A stretch of 64,000 nucleotides of DNA from Bacteroides zhangwenhongii (GTDB lineage: Bacteria; Bacteroidota; Bacteroidia; Bacteroidales; Bacteroidaceae): contig NZ_CP059857.1 in NCBI RefSeq assembly GCF_009193325.2, forward strand, positions 12,095 through 76,094. The letters are read 5' to 3'. Below, piece by piece: positions 25,480-35,012 of this stretch. Both the position numbers and the translations under genes were made by a program. The notes beneath the pieces were generated by a model. That model had not been told where the DNA came from, ran no database searches, and saw nothing but the letters and a program-made list of their open reading frames with translations. Positions within the stretch are counted from its first letter, which is position 1, and every line of letters starts with the position of its first letter.

Positions 25480-27426
25480 ATGGAAAGAGAGAAGAAAGAC
25501 CTGTCATTCATCCTGATCCTGCTATCCACGCTCATCGGGACAGCCGTACTGTTTCAGTGGGCTATCGTTACGGGATTATACGCTCCACTACGTAATCCGG
25601 CCATGTGGGAAAGGCTGATGGAGAAGGATATCCTATTCCGGTTTCTCTACGTTATCCTGATCGGAGGCCTCGCTTTTCTCTTTCCGGTTGGCAAAGTGAA
25701 AGACGAAAACAAGAAATGGGTTTACACCAGTATGACACTGGTTACGGCATCCATGCTGGTTGTCGGATTCAGCCGGTTATCAGCGTGGTATAACCTATTT
25801 GTATTTCCCATTCTATTCGTAGCGTACACGCTGCTTGTCATCAAGACTCTGCCTTATTTCATCCGGCGTCATGCCCAATCCGATGATAGCATTTTCGGGT
25901 TAAGCCGGGAAGAATCGGCTTTCTACTTCCGCTTTGAAACCGCCTCCGGGCCGCTGGTCATCCATAAGCCGCAGCAGAATGTCTATATCGACGGCGGTCC
26001 GGGAAGCGGTAAATCAGAGAGCTGGATCAAGGGAATCATCTACCAGTGCGCCGAGCGCAACTATGCCGGATTCGTGTACGATTGGGAGGGTGATCCCACC
26101 AAGGACAAGTCACCCATCCTCTCACGTATCGCATACGGAAGCATCGAACATTTCCGGAACAAGGGGATGGAAACACCCCGTTTCGCCTATATCAACTTTG
26201 TGGATATGTCACGCACGGTCAGGGTGAACGTACTTTCTCCGCAATACATGTCAAAGGGAAACGAATCGCTATTCATCCGCAATATCATCATGACACTGAT
26301 GAAGAATCTGGAAGCAAGCTGGAAGGAAAAGACCGACTTTTGGGCCAACAATGCCATCAACTACGTCTATTCAATCGCCTATAAATGTTTCAAGGAAAGG
26401 AAGCTTGGTATCTGTACGCTGCCCCATGTGATAGCCCTTGCCCTTTCTGACAGCAACCTAGTATTCCACTGGCTGTCGGAAGATCCTGAAATCGCATTGA
26501 ACATGTCCTCCATGCTGACCGCCTGGAAACTGGGTGCACAACAGCAGACAGCCGGAGCCGTATCATCCGCACAGACTCCGTTGGTACTCCTGAACAACAA
26601 ATACATCTTCTGGGTGTTGTCGCCACTTCCCGAAGAAGAGTTCTCTTTGGATATAACCAACAAGGAACACCCAACGCTGTTATGCGTAGGCAATGCGCCC
26701 ACCATCAAGGAAGCCGTTTCCCCTGCTATTTCCTGCATCGGCAGCGTCTTGATGTCACAGATGAACAATCCCGGCAAAGCGACCAGCATATTCATGGTAG
26801 ATGAATTTCCGACCATCCTGTTGCAAGGCATTGACACTTTCATCGGAACCGCCCGGAAGCACAATGTCGCTACCATTCTCGCCGTTCAGGACTTCAACCA
26901 AGCGGTCAGGGACTATGGAGAGAAAAGTGCCAACATCCTGAAAGCCTCCTGCGGAACGCAGGCTTACGGTATGACCGGAAATGAGAAGACCGCCAAAGAC
27001 ATCGAGAACTTGCTTGGGGAGAAGAAAGAAGCGCAAGAATCTTATTCACACCAAGCCGGTGGCAATAACAGTGTCACGGAGAGCCTGCAAAAAGAAAAAG
27101 TCTTAAAGGCAAGGGACATTGCCGGACAAGCAGCCGGACACTTCATTGGCAAGATTGCCGGAGGCAAGCCGCCATTCTTCAGCGTGCAGATGGATATGTG
27201 CCGTTTTGAAGAGAAGGAGATACCCCGTTTCTCCTTACCGGTCAAACTGGGCAACGGCAAAGAAGAGATGGAACTGGAAATCCTGGAAGAGATTATCCAG
27301 CAGAACTACATCAAAATCATTGAAGATGTCAACGCCATCCTCAAAAAGATAGAGGACAAATTAAAAGAAAAGTCAGCAGTTCCGCCAACCGGGACACACA
27401 AGACAGAACAAAAAATCATCCGATAA
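25480..27426 (+). CDS. Type IV coupling protein (VirD4/TraG-family ATPase)
   Basis: 648 residues. Membrane spans in the first 130 residues, Walker A GGPGSGKSESW near residue 171 and Walker B FMVDEFPTIL near 437, followed by the family RKHNVATILAVQDFNQ segment. Coupling proteins bring the relaxase-DNA complex to the secretion channel. This is the Bacteroidetes MobC/TraG-like type. It likely serves the relaxases encoded at 6344 and perhaps 55811. Confidence 0.92.
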   Translation: MEREKKDLSFILILLSTLIGTAVLFQWAIVTGLYAPLRNPAMWERLMEKDILFRFLYVILIGGLAFLFPVGKVKDENKKWVYTSMTLVTASMLVVGFSRLSAWYNLFVFPILFVAYTLLVIKTLPYFIRRHAQSDDSIFGLSREESAFYFRFETASGPLVIHKPQQNVYIDGGPGSGKSESWIKGIIYQCAERNYAGFVYDWEGDPTKDKSPILSRIAYGSIEHFRNKGMETPRFAYINFVDMSRTVRVNVLSPQYMSKGNESLFIRNIIMTLMKNLEASWKEKTDFWANNAINYVYSIAYKCFKERKLGICTLPHVIALALSDSNLVFHWLSEDPEIALNMSSMLTAWKLGAQQQTAGAVSSAQTPLVLLNNKYIFWVLSPLPEEEFSLDITNKEHPTLLCVGNAPTIKEAVSPAISCIGSVLMSQMNNPGKATSIFMVDEFPTILLQGIDTFIGTARKHNVATILAVQDFNQAVRDYGEKSANILKASCGTQAYGMTGNEKTAKDIENLLGEKKEAQESYSHQAGGNNSVTESLQKEKVLKARDIAGQAAGHFIGKIAGGKPPFFSVQMDMCRFEEKEIPRFSLPVKLGNGKEEMELEILEEIIQQNYIKIIEDVNAILKKIEDKLKEKSAVPPTGTHKTEQKIIR

Positions 27427-27448
27427 CATTCAACAAAAGAATCCTACC

Positions 27449-27868
27449 ATGAGAAAAATTCATTCATTATTAGCGGCAGCCTGCTTATTGGCCGCTTCAT
27501 GCAACAAAGAGGAAATCCAATCGGAAACAGACAAAGCCGGCATGTATCACATCACCGTAGCCGTAACCGGTTCCTCACCCAAAGGCAGTGTGCATATATA
27601 TAATCTTGACGGCGTGAGATTCAGGAACGAACGCACCGGTACCTCCGCAGCTTCCGTAGATGAGAGTTTCACCGATAAAGCGGAATACAGCACGGAAAAG
27701 CCTGTCAGCCAAATTACCGTGCAAGGCATTCTCTATTCAAAAGAGAGTGCTATCATCACCATGCAGATAAAAAAAGACGGGGAAAGCGTATTCAACCAGA
27801 GCAAACAGTTGGAGGCCGTTCCCGGTATAGACACTACTGTTGATTTGGTTTACAGTACCTTGAAATAA
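27449..27868 (+). CDS. Lipoprotein, DUF3872/TraQ-like
   Basis: 139 residues with a lipobox (LLAASC, Cys at residue 19). The mature part is a beta-sandwich-like sequence (GMYHITVAVTGSSPKGSVHIYNLDGVRF) consistent with DUF3872, the family of TraQ in Bacteroidetes conjugative transposons. It probably lies at the outer membrane as part of the transfer apparatus. Confidence 0.65.
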   Translation: MRKIHSLLAAACLLAASCNKEEIQSETDKAGMYHITVAVTGSSPKGSVHIYNLDGVRFRNERTGTSAASVDESFTDKAEYSTEKPVSQITVQGILYSKESAIITMQIKKDGESVFNQSKQLEAVPGIDTTVDLVYSTLK

Positions 27869-28003
27869 AAATGCAGACGAATCAAAAAACATATACTTTC
27901 TCTTCCATATTTAGATGATATTTCTTATCTTTATGAAAGATAATCTTTCTCATTTATAATCTAAGCTCAGATAAAATGAGATTCAACTAATCCAGTCAAC
28001 GTT

Positions 28004-29029
28004 ATGAAAGTCGATTTCAATCAGATAAAAACAACCATTTCTCTGCCCGATTTCCTGCTGGAACTAGGATGGAAAATCGTGGAAGGCTCTTCCAACTCCT
28101 GTCCCAAAATGAGCAACGGAACGCATACCATCGTCATCAAGCGGAACTCGCAGAACCAATACACCTATTGGGACGTGCATAGTGACAGCGTGCGTGGCCG
28201 CAGTATCATGGATCTGATGCAGGAACATCTATTTGAAACAACCGGAAAAATGCCGTCCTTGCGCGAGGTGGGGGAGATCCTTCAGAACTACATCAACACC
28301 AACCGCATCACGACACCCGAAAAAAGCCGGTATGAAGTAGGTAACACAAGCATGAGAGCGGACGAACTTCAATTCTACTTGAGCCAGCTACAACCCTACA
28401 AGGGCAATTATCTCCAGAAAAGAGGTATCCTGAAAGAAAGCATTGAAAGCCGGTTCTTCAAAGACACTTTCTTTATCCGTGAGGTAAAGAACAAAGGGAG
28501 TGTTTACCGCAACGTGTGCATCAAGATGTACAATGAAAACGGTGTGCAAGCCATTTCTCAACGAAATGAAACATTCAAAGGGATTATCGGTGGCAAGTTC
28601 GACTGTCTGGCGACCAGCAACCATGACAAAAGCCGCCCGATAGACATTCTCTACATTGGGGAGTCATTTATAGACTGTATCTCCCACTATCAATTACGCC
28701 ATTCCGGAAACGACCTCAATCTTGTATATGTATCTACGGAAGGGACATTCACGGAAGGACAAATGAGGCTATTACGCCTGATTCTTGACAAGAACCAGGT
28801 AAAGGAGCTCCGGAGCATCTTTGACAACGACAAACAAGGGCACAAGTACACTCTATGGCTGCATCGTTACTTTCATGGCGATACGACTGATGTCGAGAGC
28901 CTGAGTAACGATGAACTCCGCAACAAGGTACGGAAACTGAAGAACGTCGAACTTTCGGAAAACAAGGATTGGAACGATGATCTGAAAATCTCGTGTGGCA
29001 TCTGTTCCTCCACGGAGGACGGCCAGTAA
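28004..29029 (+). CDS. traP: Toprim-domain protein, TraP/primase-like
   Basis: 341 residues. The N-terminal region resembles the zinc-less start of plasmid primases (LPDFLLELGWKIVEGSSNSCPKM). A Toprim core is visible: IDILYIGESFIDCISHY near residue 219 (E..D) and IFDNDKQGHKYTLWL near 276 (DxD-like). Toprim proteins of this type prime or process transferred single strands. The 135-base gap before it holds an A+T-rich stretch and may contain a separate promoter. Confidence 0.75.
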   Translation: MKVDFNQIKTTISLPDFLLELGWKIVEGSSNSCPKMSNGTHTIVIKRNSQNQYTYWDVHSDSVRGRSIMDLMQEHLFETTGKMPSLREVGEILQNYINTNRITTPEKSRYEVGNTSMRADELQFYLSQLQPYKGNYLQKRGILKESIESRFFKDTFFIREVKNKGSVYRNVCIKMYNENGVQAISQRNETFKGIIGGKFDCLATSNHDKSRPIDILYIGESFIDCISHYQLRHSGNDLNLVYVSTEGTFTEGQMRLLRLILDKNQVKELRSIFDNDKQGHKYTLWLHRYFHGDTTDVESLSNDELRNKVRKLKNVELSENKDWNDDLKISCGICSSTEDGQ

Positions 29030-29082
29030 CCTCATAGATTTGCTCCATCACATAATACGACAACCTATAAAATCAGATCAAT

Positions 29083-29568
29083 ATGAATATCAAGCATTTA
29101 TTTTTTTGTATGCTGCTCATTGCCTTTTCCTCATGCAGCAAACCCGGCTATGAGAAGGCCATTGCGGAATGGGTTCAGACAGATTCTCACGGCACCTGGA
29201 CGGATTTAAAGTTCGAACTACTGGAAGTGTTGGAAACAGAAGACGTCACCGTATCGGACAGCCTGTGCTACCTGAACAACAAAAGCGCACAATTATCCGC
29301 TGTCATACAGAAAGCGGAAAGTCCCCGTGCCTTATTCAAACCGTCCTTTTCCGCCTATATGGAAGCCGAAAAAAGCCTGAAAGCAACGGATGCCATGAAA
29401 GCCATGTACCTGCACCGTGACAGTACGGAAGTTATCGGCAAGATATTAAAATGCAGGTATGCCATCGTCCAGCCACACTCAGGGGTGCAGCAGAAAAAGA
29501 CGGCTTCTTTCCTATTGTCCCCCGACATGGAAAAATGTATCGGCAAACTAAAGCCGACAAGCAAATAA
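29083..29568 (+). CDS. Lipoprotein at the end of the tra operon
   Basis: 161 residues with a lipobox (LIAFSSC, Cys near residue 18). The mature part is helical and charged. Family not recognised; similar lipoproteins close tra operons in this phylum and may act in entry exclusion or envelope anchoring. It ends just before the hairpins at 29604-29660. Confidence 0.6.
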   Translation: MNIKHLFFCMLLIAFSSCSKPGYEKAIAEWVQTDSHGTWTDLKFELLEVLETEDVTVSDSLCYLNNKSAQLSAVIQKAESPRALFKPSFSAYMEAEKSLKATDAMKAMYLHRDSTEVIGKILKCRYAIVQPHSGVQQKKTASFLLSPDMEKCIGKLKPTSK

Positions 29569-29603
29569 TCCGAGCGTAACGATGTGTAGCGACAACGTTT
29601 TTT

Positions 29604-29660
29604 GGGGTTCTTTTTTGGGCGTCTTCCAAAAAAGAACTCCCACACATTTAGATGTGTGGG
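29604..29660. repeat. A/T-rich inverted repeat, family IR-3' (copy B), plus a second hairpin
   Basis: GGGGTTCTTTTTTGG pairs with CCAAAAAAGAACTCCC; a perfect 9-pair hairpin CCCACACAT-TTAG-ATGTGTGGG follows directly. They separate the convergent tra operon (plus) and PcfJ operon (minus), so they probably act as a two-way transcription barrier. Confidence 0.65.
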
Positions 29661-29667
29661 CTATTCA

Positions 29668-30915
29668 TTACACTACCATCCTTTCCCTTATCAACGGTAT
29701 ATTATCCCGTACCAAATTCAGAATCCGGTCATGATAGGCTGATAATTGGTTAGACTTTCCACGACACTGGCACACCTCCATCCTGCTAAGTGAAAACTCC
29801 ACCGTTTCCATGCGCCTTCCATCCACCGTTGCCGACATTATCAACGAATCTTCTCTCTTATAATAGGCGTTGCTGAATACACAATGATGCAGCAACTTTC
29901 CCTCTTTGTAAAAGTCCGAAAGGCTTTCCAATACCCGAACCATAATATTTCCATCCGCAAACGAAAGATTAAAGAAACGTGATTTGGCAGCAATATAGTC
30001 TTTTTCATCCTTTTCAGAATATTTTTTCTTACATTTCCCCATCACCCAATCATGCGCTTCTTCTACATTCAACGGACACAAATAATGAGGATTTCTCGCA
30101 TCCAATTTATTTTCTATCAGCATATCCACATAGTCCAGCCACAAGTCCGCATCATGTATCACATAGTCATGTCTTAAACAGATTTTTACATACGTCCAAT
30201 ACTTATCTATACCGTATTTTCTCTCTAAAAATCTCAAGAACAAATTCATTTGCCCTGCCTTATATAATATCTCCATCCGATTATCAGTTAATAATGTCAT
30301 AAAGAAGGAACTCGGACAAATATCATAAAAGGCACCCTTAAATCCATTCCTCGTAAGTTCGGGTATCACTTTCATTCTCGGATAGATAACTGCCGGGCAA
30401 ATATCATAAATACGGTCATGATGCACATTCCGCTTACGCAATTCCAAAGAACTTCCATATATCCATGCATCGTAATAAAATATAGACATGCCCCGCAGCA
30501 AAGACAGCGTTTCTGTCTTGCCCTCTTTATTCATCCAACACTGTACCGCCTCAATTATAAAGTAATTAGCCGGAGACCCTTTTTTCAGCCGGCAGTCCAC
30601 CATAAAAAAACGGATAACTTGATATTGCTTGTATGTAGTAATCACACAAAAATATTCTTTATATACAGCCGTCCTTTTCCTGCTATTCTCCAATTTCAGG
30701 TTCATACCGCAATGAGGACATTTACAGTTTTTCTTATCTTCCTTATCCCGCCATGTATGCCCACAATCCAAACAAAAGCAATTCCCCTTTGCATCACGCT
30801 TGAAATAATGCACAAAGCAATGTTTATAGGCATAACGCTTTTGAGCCTCTGAAACGGGAGCTAACTTCCTGCTCCCATTCACGATTTCCATTTGTAATTT
30901 TGTCTTGGGTTTCAT
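29668..30915 (-). CDS. PcfJ-like protein
   Basis: 415 residues. A zinc-ribbon-like CxxC...CxxC pair near residue 48 (CFCLDCGHTW...CKCPHCGMNL), then the PcfJ C-terminal signature LLHHCVFSN.YY.......I...TVDGRRMETVEFSL..MEVCQCRGKSNQ. PcfJ proteins are common beside PcfK on Gram-positive and Bacteroidetes conjugative elements; their role is not established. It is the last gene of the operon behind leader repeat L2. Confidence 0.8.
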   Translation of the reverse strand: MKPKTKLQMEIVNGSRKLAPVSEAQKRYAYKHCFVHYFKRDAKGNCFCLDCGHTWRDKEDKKNCKCPHCGMNLKLENSRKRTAVYKEYFCVITTYKQYQVIRFFMVDCRLKKGSPANYFIIEAVQCWMNKEGKTETLSLLRGMSIFYYDAWIYGSSLELRKRNVHHDRIYDICPAVIYPRMKVIPELTRNGFKGAFYDICPSSFFMTLLTDNRMEILYKAGQMNLFLRFLERKYGIDKYWTYVKICLRHDYVIHDADLWLDYVDMLIENKLDARNPHYLCPLNVEEAHDWVMGKCKKKYSEKDEKDYIAAKSRFFNLSFADGNIMVRVLESLSDFYKEGKLLHHCVFSNAYYKREDSLIMSATVDGRRMETVEFSLSRMEVCQCRGKSNQLSAYHDRILNLVRDNIPLIRERMVV

Positions 30916-30916
30916 A

Positions 30917-31327
30917 TCAAAAAAGAGTTAACTGGGTTTGTACTTCGGTGTTGTTCTCACGTTTAGCTTGTTGACGCTTCTTCAACTTTGCCAATTCTTC
31001 CTCCTGCAATTTTTTGATAGCAGCCTCACGAGCCGCTTTCTTTTCTTCCTCTGACAATTCAACATGATGATTTACGACTACATTACATTTCAATGGGCTA
31101 CCCACCTCAATATTATCTTCCTGATAATAGTGCAACGCCATACCAAAAATTTCATCATCACTAAAACCACAGCAACCGCTTTTCTTCACTTGGTTTAAAA
31201 TATAGGTAATGCAATTATCTATATTCTTTGTAGGTTTTTGATAGACTGGAGCAAACAGACTATCCACCGCTGCCATATTATCAAGGTATGCCTTGATGGT
31301 ACTTTTAAATTGTTCTGACACTTTCAT
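30917..31327 (-). CDS. PcfK-like protein
   Basis: 136 residues. N-terminal FKSTIKAYLDNMAAVDSLFA..Y..P.KNIDNCITYILNQVKKSGCCGFSDDEIFGMALHYYQEDNI matches PcfK. A coiled-coil-like Lys/Glu-rich tail ends in QTQLTLF. The stop is 1 base before the PcfJ start, so the pair is tightly coupled. Confidence 0.8.
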   Translation of the reverse strand: MKVSEQFKSTIKAYLDNMAAVDSLFAPVYQKPTKNIDNCITYILNQVKKSGCCGFSDDEIFGMALHYYQEDNIEVGSPLKCNVVVNHHVELSEEEKKAAREAAIKKLQEEELAKLKKRQQAKRENNTEVQTQLTLF

Positions 31328-31515
31328 AGTATATCATTTTTAGATTTCATTTCACAATAAGCCAATTTCACGAGAAACAAGGAGAATAGGCAAATAAGAG
31401 CCAACAACGTAACCGACACAACCTTTATCGGACTTGGCGTTATTACCGCTCCGACAAACATAGCCACTGCACAAAGAGCGATGATGACCGAAAAAACAAA
31501 TTGAATGATTTGCAT
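31324..31515 (-). CDS. Small two-span membrane protein
   Basis: 63 residues, almost entirely hydrophobic (IIQFVFSVIIALCAVAMFVGAV and VVSVTLLALICLFSLFLVKLAYC) with a charged tail (EMKSKNDIL). First gene behind leader L2; overlaps the PcfK start by 4 bases. Function unknown. Confidence 0.55.
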   Translation of the reverse strand: MQIIQFVFSVIIALCAVAMFVGAVITPSPIKVVSVTLLALICLFSLFLVKLAYCEMKSKNDIL

Positions 31516-31536
31516 ATACTTCTGCTACTTAGTTTG

Positions 31537-32224
31537 TTAAACTTCTAATTTTATGCTTCAGCTAGATTTAAAGACCTTTTTTTAAAACCCCTTTCCGGGA
31601 TGGCCTTTTCTTTCTGCCGACTTTTTTTTTGAGCTTTCATGCCCCATCTGAGTTTATGAGCCTTTTTTTTACGGCACACAACAATAAGGAAGGAGGGATT
31701 AAGAAAAGTTTTGGACGACAAAAAATGTTGGGGACAGCGAAGCCGTCCGGCGTTATTTTTTTCGGGACAAAGGGGCGAAGACCGGAACTCTTTCGTATCC
31801 ATCCACCGAAATAAATTTGCCGTTCAAAAACAAAGGATCTCAGATGGAGCTATGAAAAAAGCACATTAGGGGAGGCAGAAAACAAGGAAAAGGGCAGTAC
31901 GGAAAGTAAAACAAACCATACGGTTTTGCTTGCAAAACCGTATTCCTATCTCCCTGCCACAAGTGACAGGGGGGGAACGGGTTAGCAACGGACTGCCGGG
32001 ACAAACGGTAAAAGGAAGGAACTGCAATACGGAAGAAGGAGGTTGTTTCGGCAATGCCGAAGCTCCGGATGATGACCATTGCAATCCCGCCCACGTTTGG
32101 AACTTCTCTTTTCTGGTTTGCCCATAATCAGCCGCATAGCGGATGACTACGGGCAAACCGGGAATGAGAACAGTCATTCCGATGAAGGGGAGGGTGGGGA
32201 AGAATACTGCGTGAACGCAAAAAC
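31537..32224 (-). repeat. Leader repeat L2, full length (about 690 bp)
   Basis: Best reference copy of a repeat found at 3997 (half), 31537, 40650, 43711 and, diverged, 50047. It lies directly upstream of the minus-strand PcfK/PcfJ operon. Hairpins: GGTTTGCCC/GGGCAAACC (32115-32159), a long-range pair 32018-32028 with 32078-32088 enclosing TTCGGC-AAT-GCCGAA (32047-32061), CCCTGCCAC/GTGACAGGG (31952-31971), ATACGGTTTTGC/GCAAAACCGTAT (31918-31943). One-base indels in L2 and L3 break the open frames seen in other copies, so it is not coding. Best reading: a structured 5' leader or promoter region. Confidence 0.75.
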
Positions 32225-32244
32225 ACTCTCGGATATGTAGCAAA

Positions 32245-32268
32245 AAAAAGCGGCACTAGGCCGCTTCA
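32245..32268 (-). terminator. Terminator of SSB gene 1
   Basis: On the minus strand AAGCGGC-CTAGT-GCCGCTT followed by TTTTTT, overlapping the SSB stop region. It separates the SSB unit from leader L2. Confidence 0.7.
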
Positions 32269-33354
32269 ATCATTTGCTTGCTTTTTTCTTTTTAGAGACA
32301 GCCTTCTGTTTAGGCTGATCCGGTTTTTCTTCTTCTTTTTCCGGAGCCGGATAAAACTTGGTGGCTACCATCACAATGCGGTTACGCTTCTCCCCACTTT
32401 TAGAATCCGTCCATTCTTCCGGCTTAAAGTAGCCTTCAACGGTTATCAGCTCACCTTTTTTCAATACATCGAAGGAATCCAGTGCTTCATTCTTTCTCCA
32501 GGCTTCAATCCCCATGAAAGCGGAAACATAAGAGGTTTCTTCACCTGTCTTGTCTGCACGGCTGACCGCGATAGAAAAGCGTGCTACGCTTGCTGTTTCA
32601 AAACTACGGATTTCTGCATCCTTACCGATAAAACCTGTTACTGCGAATGAATTTTCAATCTTTTTCATATCTCTGATTTTTTAGAAGTTAATTAATCAAT
32701 TTTACAGTGCAATAACTGATTGTTGGCTTTGGGGGACACCATGAAAAAAGATATAAATACTCTTTTTATGCTGGCCGGAAAAAGGAAGATTTGTAACTTT
32801 TTTATTGGTGAAGATGGCAGCAAATAATTCGGGTTAAATACGCTTTTTATGCAAGGCAAAAAAAGGAAGATTTCAGACGAATAACAACGTGGTGTTTGTG
32901 AATCGTCCCCTTATCCCCGTAAAAGGGGTTAGCAACAATCTATATTTGCAACGGAAAATGATTTGACTTCCCTAAAAAATGATATGAAAAAGACAAAACT
33001 TGAAAATCAGCAACAGGTTTGGAAAGGATGCAAAAAACAACCGGTCAGACAGCAAGCATGGCACATTCCGAAAATATGGTCAGCCGCCTATCGACACACC
33101 GGAAGAAACCTCTGCAATTCCTTTTAAAAAAATGAAGCCGAAGAATGAAGCATACAATATTCCACGTATCGAAAAAAGTGACTGCACGATAAAATGAAAG
33201 GCTGCAACGGAAGAACAGACTTGCGGATTCTGCGGGGAGAACATAACCATACAGGCATACAGCCACTACAACTGTTTCCGGAAAAAGAAGATTATACAAC
33301 CGGAAAAACAGAAAGGCATCCACTCGGAGAAAAGCAAGCAAACGATTGAAGCGG
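32261..33354. repeat. SSB cassette 1, bounded by 25-bp inverted repeats
   Basis: The left end (32261-32285, CCGCTTCAATCATTTGCTTG...) and right end (33330-33354) are inverted repeats, identical at 24 of 25 positions. The unit holds an SSB gene and about 660 bases of upstream DNA, and is nearly identical to cassette 2 (35472-36536) outside the central part of the SSB gene. A plus-strand TATATTTG box lies at 32941-32948, followed by short open frames that differ or break between copies. No other gene is seen from 32669 to 33734. Confidence 0.6.
32270..32668 (-). CDS. Single-stranded DNA-binding protein, cassette 1
   Basis: 132 residues with an SSB/OB-fold pattern: NSFAVTGFIGKDAEIRSFETASVARFSIAVSR..........FMGIEAWRKNEAL...LKKGELITVEGYFKPEEWTDSKSGEKRNRIVMVATKFY, then a lysine-rich tail (KQKAVSKKKKASK). 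Basic rather than acidic tip, unlike chromosomal SSB. Its last codons form the left arm of the cassette inverted repeat. Confidence 0.8.
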   Translation of the reverse strand: MKKIENSFAVTGFIGKDAEIRSFETASVARFSIAVSRADKTGEETSYVSAFMGIEAWRKNEALDSFDVLKKGELITVEGYFKPEEWTDSKSGEKRNRIVMVATKFYPAPEKEEEKPDQPKQKAVSKKKKASK

Positions 33355-33369
33355 ACTGCCGATTTAGCG

Positions 33370-33632
33370 GCGAAATATCCGACTACCTATATACAGCCCT
33401 AAAAGGCTGGGGCATATGGGTAAGCAACAGACTGCCGGGCAAATAAAAGGAGAGTGGCATAGCCGCCGGAAAGAGGTTGTCTCGATGTGGCCGAAGCTCC
33501 GAAAGCAGACCGGATATGCCTCTCTCCTTTGCCTTCCCCATTCCTGGATTTCACACAATCACGGAGCCTGCGAGTGACTATGAGAAATCCTGAAACGGGG
33601 ACAGTCACTCCGCTGAAAGGGTGGGTGGGAAA
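33370..33632 (-). repeat. Diverged leader repeat d1
   Basis: Diverged relative of the promoter-distal half of L2-L4: shared blocks include GTAAGCAAC.GACTGCCGGG, GAGGTTGT, GCCGAAGCTCCG and GGGTGGG.AA. The two main stems are kept with different bases: GGAGAGTGGCATA pairs with TATGCCTCTCTCC, and GGATTTC pairs with GAAATCC where L2 has GGTTTGCCC/GGGCAAACC. It lies upstream of SSB cassette 1. Confidence 0.6.
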
Positions 33633-33734
33633 CATGTGACTTTCTCCAAAATAACAAATAGGGGTATAAAGATCTCAAAAGAAAAGAAAGCCGTTCCAGA
33701 AAAGACTGGAGCAACTATCACCATCTACTGTTCT

Positions 33735-35012
33735 TTAAGTTAATTGCAGCAAATCCAAATCATCAGTGACCAATCCATCCAATACATGTTGGATTTTATC
33801 AAATATAGCCTTATCTATGCCATACGTGGCGCATAACGATTGAAATTTGCTTACAGCATCGAACACCTGTAATATCTTCTTTTCGGGCTCCTCTACAAAA
33901 TCCTCGGCAAAGTTGACGAAATCACTTGTAGTCAAGGCAGACCTTTTGCCCATCACGCCCATCGAATGAATGTGTGCTGAAGAATTTTCCCATGTATTTG
34001 CCGTGAACATTACATCATATGCAGGTGATAAACGCCATACCCCTGCCTTATCCATGATAAACGATATGTTCTTATTATGATCATCGGATATACCTGCGAC
34101 ATAATTAAATACCATTCTGATAAATATCTGATCTTTGTCTTCCTGGGGAAGTTTCAGAGTCTCTGCTATCCAACACAGCTTCATATAATCATCTGCACCC
34201 GGCATAATGGCCGCAAGGGTCTGACTAAAGAGCTTTTCTCCATTCTTACGATCAAATCTTTCCGTTACGAAATGATTTCTTCCATCAATTTCTTTCAGGA
34301 AGCATGGCATCATGTTGATTCCCGCCGCCTTTGCCATTTCGCTATATACCATTTCTATCTCTGTGGTAGGAGAGTCATCTGCTTCTTTAAATTTGATGAT
34401 ATACTGCTTAAAATTTTCAGGCAAATCCACCTGGCCGGAACGAAACTCTTCCGTTTCGAGATTATAGGCAATCACTGCCTTCGGGCGCATGCCACCGGCA
34501 GAAGTTCCAAGATATATCAACTTTTTCATCGTGAGGCTATCCTCCGGTGATATGACAGCAGCATCTCGATCATTATATATTTTAGAAGCCAAAGTTGCCA
34601 ATGATGACATATTTACTGACTCATGGATGGCATCATCATTAAATTCCGGTTCAAATTCCAATGCTCCCATAGCCCTCTTGCCAATATAAGAGAGCTTCAA
34701 TAGAGGCAATGATTCCGTAACCTTTATATTATTATCCGTGAGCCATTGGTCAAATAGGGAAGCCCCCCATTTGTCAGGAAGCGCATCTGCAAGAAATTCC
34801 GGAAGCCCTTGATATAATTTATCTTTATTCCCATAGAAAGACGCAAACAAAGGGGTTCTCTTAGGGTGTGTGGAAGGGCATATATCATAATCTTGTTTCC
34901 TATATTCATCCGTAAATTGGAATACAGAACAATGCTTTTCAAAGTCCCAATTCAATTTGCCAATGCAAGTCCCCCACAGATATACATTCACTATAATCGG
35001 CTCTTTCTTCAT
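33735..35012 (-). CDS. hipA: HipA-family kinase toxin
   Basis: 425 residues, full length. Motifs: GTSAGGMRPKAVIAY near residue 165, FNYVAGISDDHNKNISF near 320 (catalytic D and N) and PAYDVMF near 348. Protein kinase that arrests growth until countered by HipB. Overlaps the upstream HTH gene by 4 bases. The two-gene module sits between two SSB cassettes with near-identical sequence, so recombination between them could delete it. Confidence 0.9.
   Translation of the reverse strand: MKKEPIIVNVYLWGTCIGKLNWDFEKHCSVFQFTDEYRKQDYDICPSTHPKRTPLFASFYGNKDKLYQGLPEFLADALPDKWGASLFDQWLTDNNIKVTESLPLLKLSYIGKRAMGALEFEPEFNDDAIHESVNMSSLATLASKIYNDRDAAVISPEDSLTMKKLIYLGTSAGGMRPKAVIAYNLETEEFRSGQVDLPENFKQYIIKFKEADDSPTTEIEMVYSEMAKAAGINMMPCFLKEIDGRNHFVTERFDRKNGEKLFSQTLAAIMPGADDYMKLCWIAETLKLPQEDKDQIFIRMVFNYVAGISDDHNKNISFIMDKAGVWRLSPAYDVMFTANTWENSSAHIHSMGVMGKRSALTTSDFVNFAEDFVEEPEKKILQVFDAVSKFQSLCATYGIDKAIFDKIQHVLDGLVTDDLDLLQLT

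Noticed and set aside
31551..31802. Open frames of about 80-93 codons repeated inside L1-L4
   Set aside because: One-base insertions or deletions in L2 and L3 break or change the frame, while the DNA is otherwise nearly identical. Base conservation is better explained by an RNA or DNA element.
33000..33197. 65-codon frames at 33000 and 36184 in the SSB cassettes
   Set aside because: They begin with TTG, and all four differences between the copies change amino acids. The alternative frame from the ATG near 32983 is broken by a stop in copy 2.
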